Notes: generated from the letters alone by a model not told the origin. A stretch of 33,537 bases of DNA from Eggerthellaceae bacterium (GCA_017459925.1 JAFUCC010000029.1:1-33537), one strand, 5' to 3'; counted from the stretch's first letter, positions 15,484 through 24,415 are shown. Numbers and translations are program-made.

Positions 15484-16452
15484 CTACGACTCGTACACGA
15501 TAACGCCGAGTTTGCTCGCATCGCACGACTGCAGCGCTGAGATGTCCTGGCGCATGCGGTCGGAGGCAAGCAACTCCTTCAGCAGCTTGATGACCGGCCG
15601 GGCGTCGGCGGTCTTGCGCACGACCAGGTCGGTCCATTCCATCTGCATGGGAACGAACTGCACGCCGGAAACGCCGCGGATTTCGCGTTCGGTCCCGATG
15701 GCGACATCGGCCACGCCGCCGGCCACGCGCCGAGCCGCCGTGCTGCCGACCATGTAATGGGTGTCGTACCCATCGATTGTCTCGGCGCGGGCCTCCATGG
15801 CCCGAAGCTTCTCGTCGAGCAGCACGCGCGCGCCGCTGCCCTTCGCACGGTTGGCCAGCCGCACGCCCTCGCGCAGAAGCGAACCCCACGTCGTCAGCGC
15901 CTTGGGATTGCCCGTGCGTACGATGAAGCCCTGATGGCAACCATACAGGCGGAACACCACAACCGACGCGCCCGGCGCCAGGTTGCGCACGTAGGGAACG
16001 TTACACGAGTTCGACGCCTGGTCGTACAGATGCACGACAGCCGCATCCGCATCGCCGGCGTACAGGTTCACGAGCGCCGTGTAGCTGCCGCACACCTTGC
16101 GCATCGCCGGCGTTCCCGATGCGTTCAGCGAGGCAGCCACGATGTCAGCTGCGGGATCGCCGCCGGAGATGACGAACGGAACGCCTTCCAGCTCGCCGAA
16201 CGATGCGGCTTCCGATAGATTCTCCTCGCCTTCGGGTGCCTCGGCAGGTTGGGGCCGCGACGCAACGCCCGACGACGGGGCGTGGTGCGTCGACGACACG
16301 TAGGCCTCGACGTCGTCGAGCGTGAACTTCAGCTTGCGGCCGACATGGTACGACGCGAGCTTCCCCGATTTGGCAAGCTGATAAACCGTGTTCTTGCCCA
16401 TGTTGAGATAGCGGGCAACGTCCTCGGCATTCATGAACTCGTCTGAACGCAT
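15484..16452 (-). CDS. Helix-turn-helix protein with periplasmic-binding-like domain
   Basis: A 322-residue cytoplasmic protein. Residues 5-52 form an excisionase-type helix-turn-helix (MNAEDVARYLNMGKNTVYQL, then HVGRKLKFTLDDVEAYV). After a Pro/Ser/Glu-rich linker (53-85), residues 90-290 match the PBP-like domain found in molybdate-responsive and MoeA-linked proteins (VPFVISGGDPAADIVAASLN, HLYDQASN, FIVRTGNPKALTTW, GGVADVAIG). It is therefore a plausible molybdate or tungstate sensing repressor or activator of the surrounding genes. GAGG lies about six bases before the ATG. It has a near-consensus promoter and is divergent from mop. Confidence 0.85.
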   Translation of the reverse strand: MRSDEFMNAEDVARYLNMGKNTVYQLAKSGKLASYHVGRKLKFTLDDVEAYVSSTHHAPSSGVASRPQPAEAPEGEENLSEAASFGELEGVPFVISGGDPAADIVAASLNASGTPAMRKVCGSYTALVNLYAGDADAAVVHLYDQASNSCNVPYVRNLAPGASVVVFRLYGCHQGFIVRTGNPKALTTWGSLLREGVRLANRAKGSGARVLLDEKLRAMEARAETIDGYDTHYMVGSTAARRVAGGVADVAIGTEREIRGVSGVQFVPMQMEWTDLVVRKTADARPVIKLLKELLASDRMRQDISALQSCDASKLGVIVYES

Positions 16453-16490
16453 GGAATCCTCTTATCCTATTGCAAGGTTATTCTTTATTT

Positions 16491-16519
16491 AGTATATTTT
16501 GCTACGGAGAGTTTTTCAA
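16491..16519 (-). promoter_or_regulatory. Sigma70-type promoter of the HTH/PBP gene
   Basis: On the minus strand TTGAAA (16514-16519), exactly 17 bases, TATACT (16491-16496). Transcription would start about 30 bases upstream of the ATG. Confidence 0.7.
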
Positions 16520-16797
16520 CTGGGATTATACCAGGGCAAAGCTTTTCAATCGTTTCATGCCGCCGCAGCTTCACGAGCCCCTCACTGGCTTTCCTCCCCT
16601 TCCCTAACGAATGCTGCGGCGGCTCGAAACGCACAAGCGCCAACAGCTCTGCACCGCATCTCAAACGAACCATGACGAACCGTGATGCGAGTTGTGAGCG
16701 CAGCTCCTCCTGGGCTTCCACTCCCCAGCGGAGCGCGAAACTAAGCACCAGCAAAGGCAAGAGCCTACTGGAAAACCGAATGAAAGGAAGAACCGAC
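16520..16797 (+). other. Leader region upstream of mop with long-loop stem
   Basis: No gene is visible. GCCGCCGCAGC (16559-16569) and GCTGCGGCGGC (16613-16623) form a perfect 11-bp stem closing a 43-base loop. This could be a structured leader or an operator. I could not match it to the molybdenum-cofactor RNA motif by eye. No convincing rightward promoter was found. Confidence 0.4.
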
Positions 16798-17220
16798 ATG
16801 AAGATCAGCGCACGCAACCAGATCAAGGGCACCGTCAAGTCCGTCAAGGAGGGCGCCGTCAACGCGGTCGTCGTCATCTGCCGCGGCAACCACAACCCCA
16901 TCAAGGCCGACATCACCATGGAGAGCGTGAAGGAGCTCGGCCTGGAAGAGGGCAAGGAGTGCTACGCCGTCGTCAAGGCCACGAACGTCATGTTCGCCAC
17001 GCAGAAGATCGAGGGCATCAGCGCCCGCAACCAGATCGAGGGCACGGTCGTCAGCGTGAAGGAAGGCGCCGTGAACGGCCACGTGACCATCGAAGACGCC
17101 GACGGCGTGAAGATCTCCGGCTCCATCACCAACGAGTCCATCGAGAGCCTGGGCCTGAAGGAAGGTGGCAAGGCCGTCGCCATCATCAAGGCCACCGACG
17201 TCATGGTCGCCGTCGACTAA
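16798..17220 (+). CDS. Tandem Mop/TOBE molybdate-binding protein (molbindin)
   Basis: A 140-residue protein made of two Mop/TOBE repeats of about 70 residues. Each opens with ISARNQI(K/E)GTV and SVKEGAVN and ends with VKATNVM or IKATDVM, the pattern of cytoplasmic molbindins that store or buffer molybdate or tungstate. GGAAG lies about nine bases before the ATG. A strong terminator follows. Its place beside a MoeA-like gene and a HTH/PBP gene supports a role in Mo/W homeostasis. The last 63 coding bases are duplicated at 18667-18729, beyond the fic gene. Confidence 0.92.
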   Translation: MKISARNQIKGTVKSVKEGAVNAVVVICRGNHNPIKADITMESVKELGLEEGKECYAVVKATNVMFATQKIEGISARNQIEGTVVSVKEGAVNGHVTIEDADGVKISGSITNESIESLGLKEGGKAVAIIKATDVMVAVD

Positions 17221-17273
17221 CGACCAGCCGACACCCGAGCGCATCCCAGCGCCCCGCAGAGATGCGGGGCGCT
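17158..17273 (+). repeat. Direct repeat copy 1 (3' end of mop plus terminator)
   Basis: The segment from the last 21 codons of mop through its terminator recurs at 18667-18783, differing at three single bases, one inserted base and the terminator loop. The two copies bracket the fic gene. Confidence 0.85.
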
Positions 17274-17275
17274 TT
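17248..17275. terminator. Terminator between convergent mop and fic genes
   Basis: AGCGCCCCGCA (17248-17258) pairs with TGCGGGGCGCT (17263-17273) around a GAGA loop, with three T (17273-17275) on the plus strand. It sits between the mop stop and the fic stop. Confidence 0.8.
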
Positions 17276-17281
17276 GCTTCC

Positions 17282-18565
17282 CTATCTTCCCTTCGAAAGA
17301 TTCTCGGGAACCACTCGGATGGGCTTCGCGGCCTCCGTATCGCCTGAGGGACTTGCAAGCCTGCGTTCGAAGATGTTGAACTCGTTTATCACGTCGGGAA
17401 CCTCGAAGGCGCGGTTGCGCTTCTGGTTTCCGATGGGTTTCACGATGCCAGCCTCGACGCAACGCTCGACCGCCGCCGACATGGCGCTGAACGCGCGACC
17501 GGACGATTCGCTCGCCGTACCGATGGAAAAGATAGGCATGCCCACCATCTCGTCGAGCAGCACTTCGAGCGCAGAGCCCCTGCGCACGCTTCCCAGCTTC
17601 TCCCGCCAGCTGTCCTGCAGCGCACGTGCGCTATCCTCGAAACCCTGAGCCTCCTCGCACGCTTTCACGCAGGAGCCAGCGAAGAAGGAAACCCAGTCAT
17701 TGATATGCGTGCGGATCTGCTTTGCGCCTTCGTCATCCATGTAACGGAATTCGCCCAAGCCCTGCACGTAGTCGGTGGCCCTTGTTGCCATGCAAAGCGA
17801 TATCGGCGGCACCAGGTTGGGGGCCAAACCGCGCCGCTTCAGGATGAGGTGTATGAGCGCGCGGCCAGCGCGTCCGTTGCCATCGATGAAGGGATGGATG
17901 CTCTCGAACTGCGCATGCACAAGGGCTGCCTGCACCACGGGCGATACAACCTGGTCGTTGCAATAGGCGGCTAAATCCTCCAGCAGCTCCATGACGTGCT
18001 CGGGCGCTGGCGGGATGTAGTCTGCCTGCAGAGGGTTATAGGAGTTGCCGCCCACCCAGTTCTGCACGGTGCGCGCCTTGCCGCCGAAGCCCTCAATGCG
18101 CGTGTTCTCGCAAAGGGCTTTATGGATGTCGAGGATGGTATCCACGCTGATCGTCTCCGCAGCTGATGCCGCTTCGATTGCGCATTCCATGGCGTGGATA
18201 TTGCCCACTACCTCGGCGGCGGCCTCGTCGAACTTGAACGCCGCATTGCCTTGGATGTTCATCTCCGCCTTGAGCAGACGCCTCGTTCCGATGCTCAGCC
18301 CCTCGATATAGGAAGAGGAAACCGCTTCGGCACGTAGGAGCAGCCGGGCAAGACCCTCGGTGCTGTGCAGCGCCTTCGGCTCGCTATTCAGCTTGGATAT
18401 GGCCGCCTCGGCGCGACTTATGTCACCCACGACATCGGGTTCGAGCGCGATTTCCATATCTTCAAGCTTAGTGGGCAAAAAGTACTCGTAGGCGCCACTC
18501 GCACGTTCCTTGCGCGAGCGCCCTGCACCCTCCGACAGCCACATCTCCCTATGAAGTGTGCCCAT
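17282..18565 (-). CDS. Fic family protein (predicted AMP transferase)
   Basis: A 427-residue Fic protein, a family that attaches AMP or another phosphorylated group to hydroxyl side chains of target proteins. The full catalytic motif HPFIDGNGRAGR is at 224-235, with the upstream flap signature RTVQNWVGG (165-173). An N-terminal inhibitory motif SSSYIEG (83-89) puts it in the class whose own N-terminal helix blocks ATP. The C-terminal part (about 320-427) looks like a winged helix (IVKPIGNQKRNRAFEV), as in Fic proteins that bind DNA. GGAGG lies five bases before the ATG at 18565. The gene is flanked by a duplication of the mop 3' end, and its promoter is covered by a 31-bp palindrome. Confidence 0.93.
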   Translation of the reverse strand: MGTLHREMWLSEGAGRSRKERASGAYEYFLPTKLEDMEIALEPDVVGDISRAEAAISKLNSEPKALHSTEGLARLLLRAEAVSSSYIEGLSIGTRRLLKAEMNIQGNAAFKFDEAAAEVVGNIHAMECAIEAASAAETISVDTILDIHKALCENTRIEGFGGKARTVQNWVGGNSYNPLQADYIPPAPEHVMELLEDLAAYCNDQVVSPVVQAALVHAQFESIHPFIDGNGRAGRALIHLILKRRGLAPNLVPPISLCMATRATDYVQGLGEFRYMDDEGAKQIRTHINDWVSFFAGSCVKACEEAQGFEDSARALQDSWREKLGSVRRGSALEVLLDEMVGMPIFSIGTASESSGRAFSAMSAAVERCVEAGIVKPIGNQKRNRAFEVPDVINEFNIFERRLASPSGDTEAAKPIRVVPENLSKGR

Positions 18566-18590
18566 CTGAACCTCCAATAAGACGCTCTAG

Positions 18591-18621
18591 TTATTTCAGA
18601 TTATATATTAACCTGAAATAA
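18591..18621 (-). promoter_or_regulatory. 31-bp palindromic operator over the fic promoter
   Basis: TTATTTCAG (18591-18599) and CTGAAATAA (18613-18621) are perfect inverted arms around an AT-rich, largely symmetrical centre. The centre contains TATAAT on the minus strand (18600-18605), a likely fic -10 element. Binding of a repressor, possibly Fic itself through its C-terminal winged helix, would block transcription. Confidence 0.65.
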
Positions 18622-18636
18622 GAGGCCTGTACAGTT

Positions 18637-18729
18637 ATGAAACAGGTACCGGGTATGCGTTCCACTAAGGAAGGCGGCAAGGCCGTCGCCATCATCAAGG
18701 CCACCGATGTCATGGTCGCCGTCGACTAA
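18637..18729 (+). pseudogene. Truncated mop fragment
   Basis: A 30-codon ORF. The first ten codons (MKQVPGMRST) are unrelated to mop; the remaining 20 codons match the C-terminal end of the second Mop repeat, in frame to the same stop codon. It lacks nearly all of the domain and cannot bind molybdate. It appears to be the by-product of the duplication that brackets fic. Confidence 0.7.
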
Positions 18730-18783
18730 CGACCGGCCGACACCCGAGCGCCATCCCAGCGCCCCGCAATTTCGCGGGGCGCT
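18667..18783 (+). repeat. Direct repeat copy 2 (3' end of mop plus terminator)
   Basis: This corresponds to 17158-17273 and includes the stop codon and downstream hairpin. Similarity begins abruptly at 18667 and ends with the hairpin at 18783. Confidence 0.85.
18758..18783. terminator. Hairpin at the end of the long transporter operon
   Basis: AGCGCCCCGC (18758-18767) pairs with GCGGGGCGCT (18774-18783). It is the duplicated mop terminator and now lies 30 bases beyond the stop of the leftward methyltransferase gene. No minus-strand T run follows. Confidence 0.6.
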
Positions 18784-18813
18784 GTTATTGTTGCGAGCTA
18801 ACAGGCTAACGGG

Positions 18814-19716
18814 CTAGCGCACGTCCCACCAGATGATGGCGGCCTTCGTGGCGATGCAGAACTCGACGCCGTAATCAACCTTCGACAAGAACGGCTCGAC
18901 GTTCAGCGCCAGGCGCTCCAGGTTGCCTTCGGCCCGCTCGGGCTTCAGCGCGGCCACCCAAGCGACGGCTTCCTCGGCGCTGCCGAACGTCTTGCGGAAA
19001 CGCTCGGGGAAGATGCGGATGTTGGGGTCATACCCAGCATGGAACGCCTTCTCGGCGATTACCAGGTAGATGGCCTTCTTGGGTCCAGAGCCGCCAGGGC
19101 CGCCCATCGGGCCACCCGGGCGCGGGCCCGGACCACCAGGACCGCCCATGGGGCCGTGGCCTCCTGGCATGCCCATCGGCGACATGCCGCCCGGGCCGTC
19201 GGGGCCCGGCTTTCCCTCGCGCCCGCGTTCGGGGCCGTCATCCTTGCCGCAACCGCTGAACAGGACGTTCTGCAGCTCGGGAATGGACGGCGCGTCGGCG
19301 AAGATCTGCACGCCAACCGTGCGCTTCGCCAGCGACGAGAGCTTCTCGACATCCATCATCGCCCCGCAACGGCTCGCGATGACCACGTCGGCAGTCTGAA
19401 GGTTCTGCCCTGGCAACACGTGCTTCCAATCGAGCAGGCGGAAATCGCAGCGGTCCGCGACGCCTGCCTGCTGCGCGTTCTCGCGCGCGTGCTCGAGCAT
19501 CTTCTCGGCGGAATCGATGCCCGTAACGGCCGCGCCACGCTCAGCAGCCAACACCGAGATACGCCCCGGCCCGCAGCACACGTCGAGCACCGTGTCGCCC
19601 TCGCCCACCCCGATGGCGTCGAGGTACGTGCGCGTGTCGTCGAGCTCGCAGAACGCGAAATCGCTGTACATGCCGGCTTCGCTGTTCCAATCGACCTTAT
19701 GCTCCTGTGGTCCCAT
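18814..19716 (-). CDS. SAM-dependent methyltransferase with Gly/Pro-rich insert
   Basis: A 300-residue class I methyltransferase. Motif I is VLDVCCGPGR (43-52), followed by VTGIDSAEKML (64-74) and TADVVIASRCG for motif IV. Residues 158-214 are a collagen-like stretch made mostly of Gly, Pro and Met (GGHGPMGGPGGPGPRPGG is part of it), after which an ordinary fold resumes (KKAIYLVIAEKAF). The target is unknown. The start at 19716 is preceded by AAGGAAG; a GTG two codons earlier is also possible. It is the last gene of the long transporter operon, paralleling the methyltransferase fusion at the end of the second transporter operon. Confidence 0.87.
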   Translation of the reverse strand: MGPQEHKVDWNSEAGMYSDFAFCELDDTRTYLDAIGVGEGDTVLDVCCGPGRISVLAAERGAAVTGIDSAEKMLEHARENAQQAGVADRCDFRLLDWKHVLPGQNLQTADVVIASRCGAMMDVEKLSSLAKRTVGVQIFADAPSIPELQNVLFSGCGKDDGPERGREGKPGPDGPGGMSPMGMPGGHGPMGGPGGPGPRPGGPMGGPGGSGPKKAIYLVIAEKAFHAGYDPNIRIFPERFRKTFGSAEEAVAWVAALKPERAEGNLERLALNVEPFLSKVDYGVEFCIATKAAIIWWDVR

Positions 19717-19781
19717 GTTCACGCTTCCTTCCATATCCTGTATCCTCAACGCGGTTTCCCGCGCTGCTTCCCACTGCCGAC

Positions 19782-19808
19782 AATCAATTTCCTCGGAGGA
19801 GATTGATT
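19782..19808. repeat. Palindromic repeat, family P1, third copy
   Basis: AATCAAT, T, TCCTC, G, GAGGA, G, ATTGATT: a 27-bp palindrome with one mismatch, ending two bases before the stop codon of the leftward gene that precedes it in transcription. Copies 1 and 2 are at 1-51. Confidence 0.7.
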
Positions 19809-19810
19809 CG

Positions 19811-21235
19811 TCACATGCGCCAGAAGTACTTCAGCCAGCGCAAGCCGCCCACCTGCAACCGCGCGTTGCGGAAGAACGGGCGGTAGAAACGCTTGCACGC
19901 CTGCCAGTCCTCATCGGTCGCGCGGTCTTCGTCCAAGCATGCGCGCTGGTAGGCCAGCGTCACGTCGACGAAATCGACGCCGTCGGTGTCCTGCGCGAAC
20001 TGCGGCAGGCTCGTCGTCGTGGCGAAGGCGTATTCCATGGGCGTCATGGAATCGGGCTTGCCGTAGCCTAAGCGGCGCAAGCGCTTGCAGAAGAACCCGT
20101 ACAGCGACCAAATGCGGTATTCGAGCGGCTGCGATTCGAGCTTGGCCACGCGACGGCGGCGCAAGTAGCGCTGCAGGAACGCCGCCACGATGAGCAGCAC
20201 CACGATGGCGATGACGACGAACACGGCCCCCGCCCGGAAGCGCTCGTAGCTGATGGCCATGAACTCCTGCAGCCAGCTCGTGATGTCGAAGGCGGCCATC
20301 TGCTCGAGCGCGGATGCGACGGGATTCGTGCCCGCAGCGTCGGCGCTGTCGGGCGAAAGGCTCTCCGCGCCGCTTTCCGCCTCTTGGTTCGTGTAGCTCA
20401 CCTGGTCGTTCAGGGCGCTGGTCACGGTGTCGGGGTCTTCCACGTACGAGGTGTCGTACACGCCCGTGTACTCCACGACCGGGCGGTAGAAGTAATCCAT
20501 GAACGGGCGGATCTCGGCCGTCTGCAATCCGAGCGGCGCGATGACCGCGAAGAACAGGAGCGCGCCGATGCTGCAACATACCGCGCTCGTAACGACCGCA
20601 TAGGCGAACGCGGTGCCGAACGCGGTGCTCTCCAAATGGCGCACCTGGTAGGCGTTCGCGCGGTACCGTTGGAAGATGAGCAGGGCGCCAACCGCCACGA
20701 GCACCACGGCCGTCACAGCCGTGCCGCCGTTCACTTCGCCCCAATCGCGGTACAGCAGGTGGATGAACCCGCAGGCCACGATGGCTGCCACGACGAGCAC
20801 GATCATGCCCGCACGCCGCCGCGACAGCAGGTACACGATGATGGGCGTAATCACGAGCACGAGCCCGAAGATGACGTAGCTCTGAGGGTCGTCGTTAATG
20901 ACGCCGTCCGTGAACAGGTCGACCTGGTACGGCTGTGCCGCCACGCACACGCCCAAGATGACGGCGCAGTACAGCACAGCGCCGATGGCCGCGAACACGG
21001 CAGCCCGTTTCGACCAGGCGCCTGCATACAGGATGAGCAGCAGCGGCACGATGGCGGCCGCCACGATGAACGTGTTGCCGCGCAAGACCGGCGCGCTTTC
21101 GAAGCCGAACGACACCGTCAGCACGAGGCCCACCGACGCGACGAGCACCAGCGCGAAGTCGCCCACGGCCGCACGCAGGAACAGCCGCAGCTTGGAAGGG
21201 GCCTTCGCCTGGGCTTGCGACTCCAGCTCGCTCAT
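19811..21235 (-). CDS. Multi-pass membrane protein, TgpA/DUF4129-like without transglutaminase domain
   Basis: A 474-residue membrane protein. About seven hydrophobic segments occupy residues 25-260, then an external stretch of roughly 100 residues rich in Asp, Ser and Ala, one more membrane segment (near AVFVVIAIVVLLIVAAFLQ), and a cytoplasmic tail with RLGYGKPDSMTPMEYA that recalls DUF4129. This is the topology of TgpA-type transglutaminase proteins found with MoxR and DUF58, but the external part is short and shows no Cys-His-Asp catalytic set. The ATG overlaps the DUF58 stop codon (ATGA), and GGGGAGGTGA precedes it. It likely forms a complex with the DUF58 and MoxR products. Confidence 0.75.
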   Translation of the reverse strand: MSELESQAQAKAPSKLRLFLRAAVGDFALVLVASVGLVLTVSFGFESAPVLRGNTFIVAAAIVPLLLILYAGAWSKRAAVFAAIGAVLYCAVILGVCVAAQPYQVDLFTDGVINDDPQSYVIFGLVLVITPIIVYLLSRRRAGMIVLVVAAIVACGFIHLLYRDWGEVNGGTAVTAVVLVAVGALLIFQRYRANAYQVRHLESTAFGTAFAYAVVTSAVCCSIGALLFFAVIAPLGLQTAEIRPFMDYFYRPVVEYTGVYDTSYVEDPDTVTSALNDQVSYTNQEAESGAESLSPDSADAAGTNPVASALEQMAAFDITSWLQEFMAISYERFRAGAVFVVIAIVVLLIVAAFLQRYLRRRRVAKLESQPLEYRIWSLYGFFCKRLRRLGYGKPDSMTPMEYAFATTTSLPQFAQDTDGVDFVDVTLAYQRACLDEDRATDEDWQACKRFYRPFFRNARLQVGGLRWLKYFWRM

Positions 21236-22476
21236 GGCCTCACCTCCCCAAGCTCTTCGGCATGGGCGATGACCACATAGGGAACGTCCACGGCGTCGAG
21301 GCGCGCAAGCGGCTTGCAATACGCATCGCGTTCGCGGCCGACCACGCCCGTGGGCACGATGGCGATGAGCAGCGGGGCCCGCTGGTGCGCCCGCGCGGCA
21401 AGCACGAGCGACACCATGTCAGCGTCGAGGTCGGCCGTGCACACGACGAGGTTGTTCTGCCCGCGGCCCTGCCCCATCTGCTCGGTCAGCACGTCGCGGG
21501 CCGGCGCCTTGTCCTCGTCGCTCGCCGACATGACCGGCATGTCGGCGACGATTTCGGGCAGCTCGGACGGGCTCCAACGGCGCACCACCCGGCGCTCGCC
21601 GCTGCGCGCGCAAAAGCGCATCTCGGTTTCGAACCCGCAGCTGCGGGCGTAGTCTGCTATGGCCAGCCCCGATTCCACGACCGTGTCGAACATGGTCATG
21701 AGCTGCTCGGGCCCCTCGCCCGGCCCGTAGAAATCGAGCACGACGCACACGCTGGGGTTCGTGTACTGCTCGTACAGGCGCGTCATGTAATGGTCGGCTC
21801 GCGCCGAAAGCTTCCAGTGGATCGTCTTCAAGGGGTCGCCCGCCACGTACTCGCGCGAATACGCGTAATCCATCGAGTCGGCGAGCACCGACTTGGCCGC
21901 GCGCGACGCCTGCATGAGCGCGTCGTCGGAAAAGCGGATGCCCCCGACCGGGTGCAGGCGCGGCGTCACGTTGATCGACGAGCGCTTCGCATTGGGAACC
22001 GTCACCGTGAACAGGCCGAGGAAATCGCTGATGACCACGCGCTCGAGGCCCGCCTCGTACGTGCCGATGTGGTCGAAGTGCATGGCGAAGCCGAAGCTCT
22101 GGCTCTCGTACGGCGCCAGCGTCAACGTCGTGGATGTGGTGTTCGCCGTGTTGCCGAACGCGTCGGCGATGACCAGATGAGCATCCAACTTGAACACGAA
22201 CAGCGGCGTCGGGTTCGAGAAACGCACCGAGAACTGCACGTCGTTGCCGCGCTGACAGCTTTGCGCGAACGTGTCTTCCGAAAACGACAGGTTGCGCTTC
22301 ACGAACTGCAGGTACCCGAACGCGAGCGCAAGCGCCGCCAGCATGGCGATGGGCGGCGCCCACCCGACGACCGTGGCATGGTAATCGCTGTCGCCCACGA
22401 GAAACGCCAACGCCACGAGCACCGCGAAGATGGCGGCGCAGACGACGGCTTTCACTATGTTCGAGGATGCCTTCAT
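21232..22476 (-). CDS. DUF58 domain protein
   Basis: A 414-residue protein. Two hydrophobic segments lie near the N-terminus (residues 8-25 and 38-55), then a beta-rich region and the DUF58 signature YVAGDPLKTIHWKLSARAD, followed by a vWA-like fold (SVCVVLDFYGPGEG). DUF58 proteins are almost always encoded beside MoxR ATPases and are thought to be their adaptor or partner. The gene begins ten bases after the moxR-type gene and overlaps the next membrane-protein gene by four bases. The Shine-Dalgarno is weak, consistent with coupling. Confidence 0.9.
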   Translation of the reverse strand: MKASSNIVKAVVCAAIFAVLVALAFLVGDSDYHATVVGWAPPIAMLAALALAFGYLQFVKRNLSFSEDTFAQSCQRGNDVQFSVRFSNPTPLFVFKLDAHLVIADAFGNTANTTSTTLTLAPYESQSFGFAMHFDHIGTYEAGLERVVISDFLGLFTVTVPNAKRSSINVTPRLHPVGGIRFSDDALMQASRAAKSVLADSMDYAYSREYVAGDPLKTIHWKLSARADHYMTRLYEQYTNPSVCVVLDFYGPGEGPEQLMTMFDTVVESGLAIADYARSCGFETEMRFCARSGERRVVRRWSPSELPEIVADMPVMSASDEDKAPARDVLTEQMGQGRGQNNLVVCTADLDADMVSLVLAARAHQRAPLLIAIVPTGVVGRERDAYCKPLARLDAVDVPYVVIAHAEELGEVRP

Positions 22477-22486
22477 GGTTCGGGCG

Positions 22487-23461
<975 letters not shown>

Positions 23462-23504
23462 GTTGGAATTCCTTTCTCAGATGCGCCGAAATGCTGCTGG
23501 GTCG

Positions 23505-23536
23505 AAACGGACGGGCGCGATGAATCGCGCCCCTAC
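23505..23536. repeat. Palindromic repeat, family P3
   Basis: GGGCGCGAT (23513-23521), GA, ATCGCGCCC (23524-23532), followed by CTAC. It lies between the ATPase and MoxR genes and matches the perfect copy at 31074-31101. Confidence 0.65.
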
Positions 23537-23562
23537 GGAGGCTTTTGAACCAAGTCTCGCCA

Positions 23563-24363
23563 TCATGGCCGCAGCCCGCCGAACTCGGGGGCGCACATGC
23601 GCATGACTTCCTGGTTATCGTGCGTGAACTCGACGAGCTTCACGTTCACGCCGTAAGCGTCCGATATGTTCTCGCGCGTGATGATGTCGTAGGCCGTTCC
23701 GAACTTCATGTTCTGGTTGCGCATGAACAGCGCCACGTTCGCGCGCGTCATGAACGCGTGGTCGGGGTTGTGGGTGATCATCATGACGCCATAGCCCTCG
23801 TCGGCAAGCTCCCTCACCTTCTCGATGACGCGCACCGCGTTGCCGTAGTCGAGCGCCGCCGTGGGCTCGTCCATGATGAGCAGCTGCGGCTCTTGCGCGA
23901 GCGCGCGGGCGAACATGACCAACTGCAGCTCGCCGCCCGAGATGTCGACGTAGGGCACGTCGCGCAGGTGGCGGATGCCCATCTCCTCCATCGCGTTTTC
24001 CACGATGTTGTAGTCGCGCGTCGACGGCTTGCCCGAAAGCGATTCGGTCTTGGTCAGGCGCCCGAGCATGACGACGTCTTTCACCTGGTAGGGAAAGGGC
24101 TGGTTGTGCCTTTGCGCCACGAACGCCACCTTGTCGGAAAGCTCAGCCGCCGACCACTTGGTCACATCGCTGCCGTCGAACGTGATGGAACCGGCGAGAG
24201 GCGGCGTCGTGCCGAGCACCGTGTTCACGAGCGTCGTCTTCCCGCAGCCATTGGGCCCGAGAATGCAGCACACCTCCCCGCTCTCCACGCTGAAGTTCAC
24301 GTACTTCTGCAGCGGCTTTTCAGCGTCATAGCCTATGAACGCGTCTTGCACGAGCAGCTTCAT
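23563..24363 (-). CDS. FecE-type ABC transporter ATP-binding protein
   Basis: A 266-residue ATPase with Walker A GPNGCGKTT, Q-loop FVAQRH, signature ISGGELQL, Walker B LLIMDEPTAALDYG and switch His ITHNPDH. The ATG at 24363 is preceded by AAAGGA seven bases upstream; a longer reading would pass through the P4 repeat. It should drive the pair of permeases encoded just upstream. It is divergent from the other two ATPases in the window, especially at the C-terminus. Confidence 0.92.
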   Translation of the reverse strand: MKLLVQDAFIGYDAEKPLQKYVNFSVESGEVCCILGPNGCGKTTLVNTVLGTTPPLAGSITFDGSDVTKWSAAELSDKVAFVAQRHNQPFPYQVKDVVMLGRLTKTESLSGKPSTRDYNIVENAMEEMGIRHLRDVPYVDISGGELQLVMFARALAQEPQLLIMDEPTAALDYGNAVRVIEKVRELADEGYGVMMITHNPDHAFMTRANVALFMRNQNMKFGTAYDIITRENISDAYGVNVKLVEFTHDNQEVMRMCAPEFGGLRP

Positions 24364-24384
24364 GCGAACGTCCTTTCCGTCTCT

Positions 24385-24415
24385 TAGCCCAATGGGGAGT
24401 ATCCCCATTGGGCTA
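24385..24415. repeat. Palindromic repeat, family P4, perfect copy
   Basis: TAGCCCAATGGGGA (24385-24398) pairs without mismatch to TCCCCATTGGGCTA (24402-24415), loop GTA. The last three bases are the stop codon (TAG, minus strand) of the preceding permease. The other copy is at 7425-7455. Confidence 0.8.

Noticed and set aside
16453-16797. Molybdenum-cofactor riboswitch upstream of mop
   Set aside because: Only one simple stem is visible; I could not match the known multi-helix motif by eye. A covariance-model search would decide.
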